A stretch of 6,632 nucleotides of DNA from an uncultured Eubacteriales bacterium (GTDB lineage Bacteria; Bacillota; Clostridia; Lachnospirales; Lachnospiraceae): contig ONVB01000017.1 in the NCBI GenBank assembly GCA_900321145.1, positions 1 through 6,632 of the forward strand, in the 5' to 3' direction. This document shows positions 3,832 to 6,632 of this stretch, piece by piece. The translations under genes and the position numbers were made by a program. The notes beneath the pieces are model-generated. The model worked only from the letters and a program-made list of their open reading frames with translations, was not told where the DNA came from and searched no databases. Each line of letters begins with the position of its first letter. Within the stretch, counting starts at the first letter, position 1.

Positions 3832-6309
3832 ATGGATAACAATTTCGGAAACGGAAATGAAGGCAGCAGCTTCAGCGGAGGTTTAAAGCTTGCAGGTGAG
3901 CCTCAGGTTCAGCCGGAACAGCCGATACAGCCTGAGCAGCCCGTACAGCCGCAACCGGTGCAGCCGGAGCAGATGTTCAGACCGCAGGGACAGCCTGAGC
4001 AGCCGTTCCAGCCGCAGGGACAGTCCGAGCAGGCTCAGCCGAGCGCAGGAGGATTTACACTTGCGCCGCAGGAGCCGGTTTATAGTGCTCAGCCGGGAGC
4101 GGGTGCACAGCCCGGTATGAATGCACAGCCGGGATTCGGCGGTCAGCCCGGCATGAATGCACAGCCGGGATTCGGCGGTCAGCCCGGTATGAACGGTCAG
4201 CCGGGATTCGGTGGTCAGCAGATATATGGCGGCGTTAACCCGGGGCTGGGTGGAGGACCTACACCGCCCAAGAAGAGTAAGAAGGGACTTATAATCGGTT
4301 TGTCTGTCGCTGCCGTAGCGATAGCAGCCATAGTATGCTTCTGTATCTTCCTTCTTCCGAAGCTTCTCAATCCGAGGAAGAAGATTGAGGCAGCATTAAA
4401 GGAGACATTAAACCACGGCGCTCAGATCACTGCTCTTGAGGATCAGATAGGATCGGGCGATGTGGTCAAGAAGCTTCTTAAAGACGGCGGAACGATAGAC
4501 ACCAAGTTCAATATAGACAGCATCGCAGGTCAGAATGTCGGAGCGGGTATAGCCTTTGATTTTACGAGGGATAATGCGGCAAAGAAGCTTTCTGCCGATG
4601 TCGGCGTAAACTATGGTGACAAATCGCTTCTTACGGTAGCTGTAAAAGCAGATGCGGACAAGCTCTATGTCTCGATCCCCGAGCTCATAGACGGTTCATT
4701 TACATTACCTACACAGAATATCCTTCAGGCGCTTTCGAATTCACCGCTTGCCGAGGGACTTAACCTGAATCTGAGTGCGCTCCCTCCGATAAACATCGAT
4801 CTCTATCAGTCGATAGAGCTTGGTGATGCAGAGAATATGCTCTTTGAAAATGAGCTTTGGGACAAGGCAAGCTTCAAGTCAAAGGGAAGCAAGAGCATAA
4901 GTGTCAACGGTACTGAAGTCAAGGCTAAGATGTATGAGGTTACCATAGCCGAGGCGGATATCGAAGAAGCTGTTTCAAGTGCTATCGAAACAGCTATGGG
5001 TACACTTATGAATAATCCCGCTGTTGCGTCACTTTTCGGCGTGGACAGCTCACAGATGTCAATGGTGATCAGCCAGGTTAAGGCGATGGTACCGACCATT
5101 ATCGGCGGTGATATAGTATTTAACGTATATGTAAAGGACGGCAGTGCCATAAAGATAGAGACCAAGGGTTCATGGAACATCTTTGGGGCCGCTCTTGATT
5201 ACAATTTCTTCATGGATGACATGGACAACCATACATTCTTCAGCGCTACCCTGGGAGCTGCCGGACAGAACATAACACTTACAAGTGATTCGGTTGCAAC
5301 GGCAGACAGTTTGAAGACCAAGGTTAATCTTGGTGCCGCAGGCCAGTCTATCGAAGCGAATGTTGATGTTAAGGTCAGCGGAAGCAACATAGACGGAACC
5401 GCCTCCATAGGTGCCGGCGGACAGTCTATCGATGCCGCATTCAAGGGCACTGTAAAGGATGCGTCAAAGGGTGATAAGTTCACACTTGAGTTTTCTGACC
5501 TTACGGTAACAGCTTCGGGCCAGGAAGTACTGAAGATGAGTGGCTATGTGACTATGGATGCCACAAACAAGAATGTCGGAACTGTAGATGCTTCGGCTAA
5601 GCAGTATGACATAACATCCATGGGAGAGGAAGACTTCAAAAATATAGTTGAAGACAACAAGGATAAGATTCAGGAGTGGACTAAGGATCTTCAGGGTATG
5701 TTCGGCGGCCTGGGCGGCATAACTAACCCGGGTGATTTTGACGGAGATGATATTTTCCCCGGCGGTCTTGATGATGACGGCAAGGAGCCGGGTGAGGATG
5801 TTGATGTTGAAGAGGTAGATCCGGAAGACCTGAATGAGGAGATAGCTCCTGAGGACATGGTAGTCGGCTCGGAAGACGGCAAGGTTACCGTTCAGGTAAA
5901 CGGCCCCGGTGAGGGTTGGGAGTGCTTCTATGCAGGCGGCATGGTAAGCTTCATGGATGCTGACGGTAATGACATCAACTACACCCTTGAGTCGGGAGAT
6001 GATGTAAAGAAGATCCTTGACGAGAGAGTGCTTCTCGATGGTGAGGAGGCTTCGGAGTTCGAGGATTCCAAGGTTGACAGCTGTCTGGAGAAGGAAATCG
6101 ACGGTAAAAAGGTTATCTACTCCGTCGGTGCTTATAAGGCTAAGCCGGATTCAAGCTTCGGCGATACAACCATAACCATACTTGCAGCAGTTGTTGAGGT
6201 GGGTGACGGTCAGTACCTTATGGCAAGCACCACCACATGGAGTGAGGACGGACTTAAGATAGACGATATCCTCAATGCGTTAAAGAGCTCATGCTACACG
6301 GTTAAGTAA
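3832..6309 (+). CDS. Large single-pass membrane protein with Pro/Gln/Gly-rich N-terminal tail and repetitive exported region, unknown function
   Basis: I cannot assign this 825-residue protein to a named family. Order: a Gly/Ser/Asn start (1-22); a Pro/Gln/Glu-rich stretch (24-70) with two 10-residue near-repeats; a Gly-rich section with three 12-residue repeats PGMNAQPGFGGQ (94-129); KKSKK (147-151) and one membrane helix (152-175). There is no N-terminal signal peptide, so the topology is probably N-in, C-out. The exported part is rich in short beta-like segments and helical stretches (about 180-615) and contains GAAGQSI-type motifs at 26-residue spacing (474, 500, 526). A very acidic linker (635-675) leads to a C-terminal domain (about 680-825) holding three of the protein's five cysteines (698, 751, 821); the other two (169, 171) are in the membrane helix. 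No catalytic motif or LPXTG-type sorting signal is apparent. GGAGG at 3821-3825 sets the start 24 nt after buk, so it is probably co-transcribed with ptb-buk. A surface binding or sensing role is speculative. Confidence 0.9.
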   Translation: MDNNFGNGNEGSSFSGGLKLAGEPQVQPEQPIQPEQPVQPQPVQPEQMFRPQGQPEQPFQPQGQSEQAQPSAGGFTLAPQEPVYSAQPGAGAQPGMNAQPGFGGQPGMNAQPGFGGQPGMNGQPGFGGQQIYGGVNPGLGGGPTPPKKSKKGLIIGLSVAAVAIAAIVCFCIFLLPKLLNPRKKIEAALKETLNHGAQITALEDQIGSGDVVKKLLKDGGTIDTKFNIDSIAGQNVGAGIAFDFTRDNAAKKLSADVGVNYGDKSLLTVAVKADADKLYVSIPELIDGSFTLPTQNILQALSNSPLAEGLNLNLSALPPINIDLYQSIELGDAENMLFENELWDKASFKSKGSKSISVNGTEVKAKMYEVTIAEADIEEAVSSAIETAMGTLMNNPAVASLFGVDSSQMSMVISQVKAMVPTIIGGDIVFNVYVKDGSAIKIETKGSWNIFGAALDYNFFMDDMDNHTFFSATLGAAGQNITLTSDSVATADSLKTKVNLGAAGQSIEANVDVKVSGSNIDGTASIGAGGQSIDAAFKGTVKDASKGDKFTLEFSDLTVTASGQEVLKMSGYVTMDATNKNVGTVDASAKQYDITSMGEEDFKNIVEDNKDKIQEWTKDLQGMFGGLGGITNPGDFDGDDIFPGGLDDDGKEPGEDVDVEEVDPEDLNEEIAPEDMVVGSEDGKVTVQVNGPGEGWECFYAGGMVSFMDADGNDINYTLESGDDVKKILDERVLLDGEEASEFEDSKVDSCLEKEIDGKKVIYSVGAYKAKPDSSFGDTTITILAAVVEVGDGQYLMASTTTWSEDGLKIDDILNALKSSCYTVK
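3976..4035 (+). repeat. Two 30-nt tandem near-repeats in the Pro/Gln-rich coding region
   Basis: Two in-frame 30-nt units (3976-4005 and 4006-4035) encode FRPQGQPEQP and FQPQGQSEQA. The core CCGCAGGGACAG is identical in both. They lie in the predicted cytoplasmic low-complexity tail of the large membrane protein. Confidence 0.7.
4111..4218 (+). repeat. Three 36-nt tandem repeats encoding PGMNAQPGFGGQ
   Basis: Units at 4111-4146, 4147-4182 and 4183-4218 are in frame and lack spacers. Units 1 and 2 differ at a single silent base. Unit 3 has a few changes, including Ala to Gly (PGMNGQPGFGGQ). A shorter related PGAGAQ precedes them. Near-identity at the DNA level suggests recent unit duplication, with possible length variation between strains. 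Confidence 0.9.
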
Positions 6310-6325
6310 CCTGGGATTTTCAAAA

Positions 6326-6330
6326 GAGGA
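6326..6330 (+). promoter_or_regulatory. Ribosome binding site for aroD
   Basis: GAGGA lies 6 nt before the ATG at 6337 and supports that start. The 27-nt gap after the large membrane protein gene holds no visible terminator or promoter. Confidence 0.65.
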
Positions 6331-6336
6331 AAGCAG

Positions 6337-6632
6337 ATGGGTGCAAACCTTACAGTAAGACATGTAAATATAGGCAGCGGACGACCGAAGGTATGTGTAC
6401 CTTTGGTCGGGCGCACCGCCGAAGAGATAATAAGTCAGGCTGACCAAATCAGGTCAGCCTTGTCTTTAGGAACGGTTATAGATATTGCGGAGCTTAGGAT
6501 TGACTTCTTCGAAGGCATAAGCGACTTAAGCGGTGTGATCGAGCTTCTGAATGATGTGAAATACATTCTTTCCGAAGATATCCTGCTCCTCTTTACGCTA
6601 AGGAGCGAGAGAGAGGGCGGTGAAAAGCTTCC
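6337..6632 (+). CDS. aroD: Type I 3-dehydroquinate dehydratase (AroD), 3'-truncated by window edge
   Basis: This shikimate-pathway enzyme dehydrates 3-dehydroquinate to 3-dehydroshikimate through a Schiff-base lysine. 98 codons are visible of a family length near 250, and the frame is still open at the right edge. Family features present are the N-terminal KVCVPLVGRTAEEII (18-32), the substrate-binding E-x-R-x-D (E52, R54, D56 in AELRIDFFEG) and the LLLFTLRSEREGGE strand-loop with R89 (the usual form is TFR). The catalytic His and Schiff-base Lys lie beyond the window. The ATG at 6337 has a good ribosome binding site, and residues from LTVRHVNIG onward fit the family. About two extra residues between the first helix and the E-x-R-x-D strand are possible. 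Two strong hairpins lie inside the first 125 nt of the coding sequence. Confidence 0.93.
   Translation, partial: MGANLTVRHVNIGSGRPKVCVPLVGRTAEEIISQADQIRSALSLGTVIDIAELRIDFFEGISDLSGVIELLNDVKYILSEDILLLFTLRSEREGGEKL
6382..6409 (+). other. Near-perfect 12-bp inverted repeat within aroD
   Basis: CGACCGAAGGTA (6382-6393) pairs with TACCTTTGGTCG (6398-6409) over 12 bp with a single G-T wobble and a TGTG loop. It covers codons 16-25, which encode conserved family residues (R-P-K-V-C-V-P-L-V). Confidence 0.6.
6437..6468 (+). terminator. Terminator-like hairpin with T-rich tail inside aroD (possible attenuator)
   Basis: AGGCTGACC (6437-6445) and GGTCAGCCT (6452-6460) form a perfect 9-bp GC-rich stem with a 6-nt AAATCA loop, followed by TGTCTTTA (6461-6468). 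The shape is that of an intrinsic terminator with an imperfect T-tract, but it lies in frame at codons 34-41 of aroD. If active it would attenuate aroD or partly end the upstream unit; it may instead be a coding coincidence. Confidence 0.35.

Noticed and set aside
4111..4218. 36-nt repeat length suggestive of CRISPR
   Set aside because: The units are directly adjacent with no spacers and lie in frame in a Gly-rich protein tail.
4806..5483. Antisense open frames opposite the large membrane protein gene
   Set aside because: They are low-complexity complements of the sense codon bias, with no independent support.

Overview
The window looks like chromosomal DNA of a butyrate-producing Firmicute, most likely a Lachnospiraceae member (Butyrivibrio/Coprococcus-like). 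This is an inference from three things: an adjacent phosphate butyryltransferase and butyrate kinase pair, strong AGGAGG-type ribosome binding sites, and heavy ATA, CTT and AGA codon use at moderate GC. All supported genes lie on the + strand, and no intergenic gap is longer than about 120 bases.

Layout. Bases 1-648 are the 3' three quarters of ispE (isoprenoid precursor synthesis, MEP pathway). Bases 703-1374 encode a GntR/FCD-family transcription factor. A short palindromic repeat of about 42-47 nt follows the stop codon of each of these two genes, with 35 nt identical between the copies. A good extended -10 promoter (about 1437-1465) then opens a second transcription unit. That unit starts with an 82-residue lysine-rich single-pass membrane protein (1493-1741) and continues with the phosphate butyryltransferase (1777-2688), butyrate kinase (2737-3807), and an 825-residue single-pass membrane protein with a Pro/Gln/Gly-rich cytoplasmic tail and a large exported portion (3832-6309). 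The last gene, type I 3-dehydroquinate dehydratase (aroD, shikimate pathway), starts at 6337 and runs off the right edge.

How the genes fit together. Ptb and Buk together convert butyryl-CoA to butyrate with ATP formation by substrate-level phosphorylation. Gaps downstream of 1493 are 24-48 nt and no convincing intergenic terminator is visible, so read-through from the small protein gene to aroD is plausible. The roles of the two membrane proteins are unknown. The GntR regulator sits next to the butyrate unit, but regulation of it is only a hypothesis.

The core enzymes are ordinary. The parts worth a second look are the paired palindromic repeat, the two uncharacterised membrane proteins, the repeats inside the large one, and strong hairpins inside coding sequence, above all two close together in the first 125 nt of aroD, the second followed by a T-rich run. 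I see no mobile element, CRISPR array, tRNA/rRNA gene or defence system.
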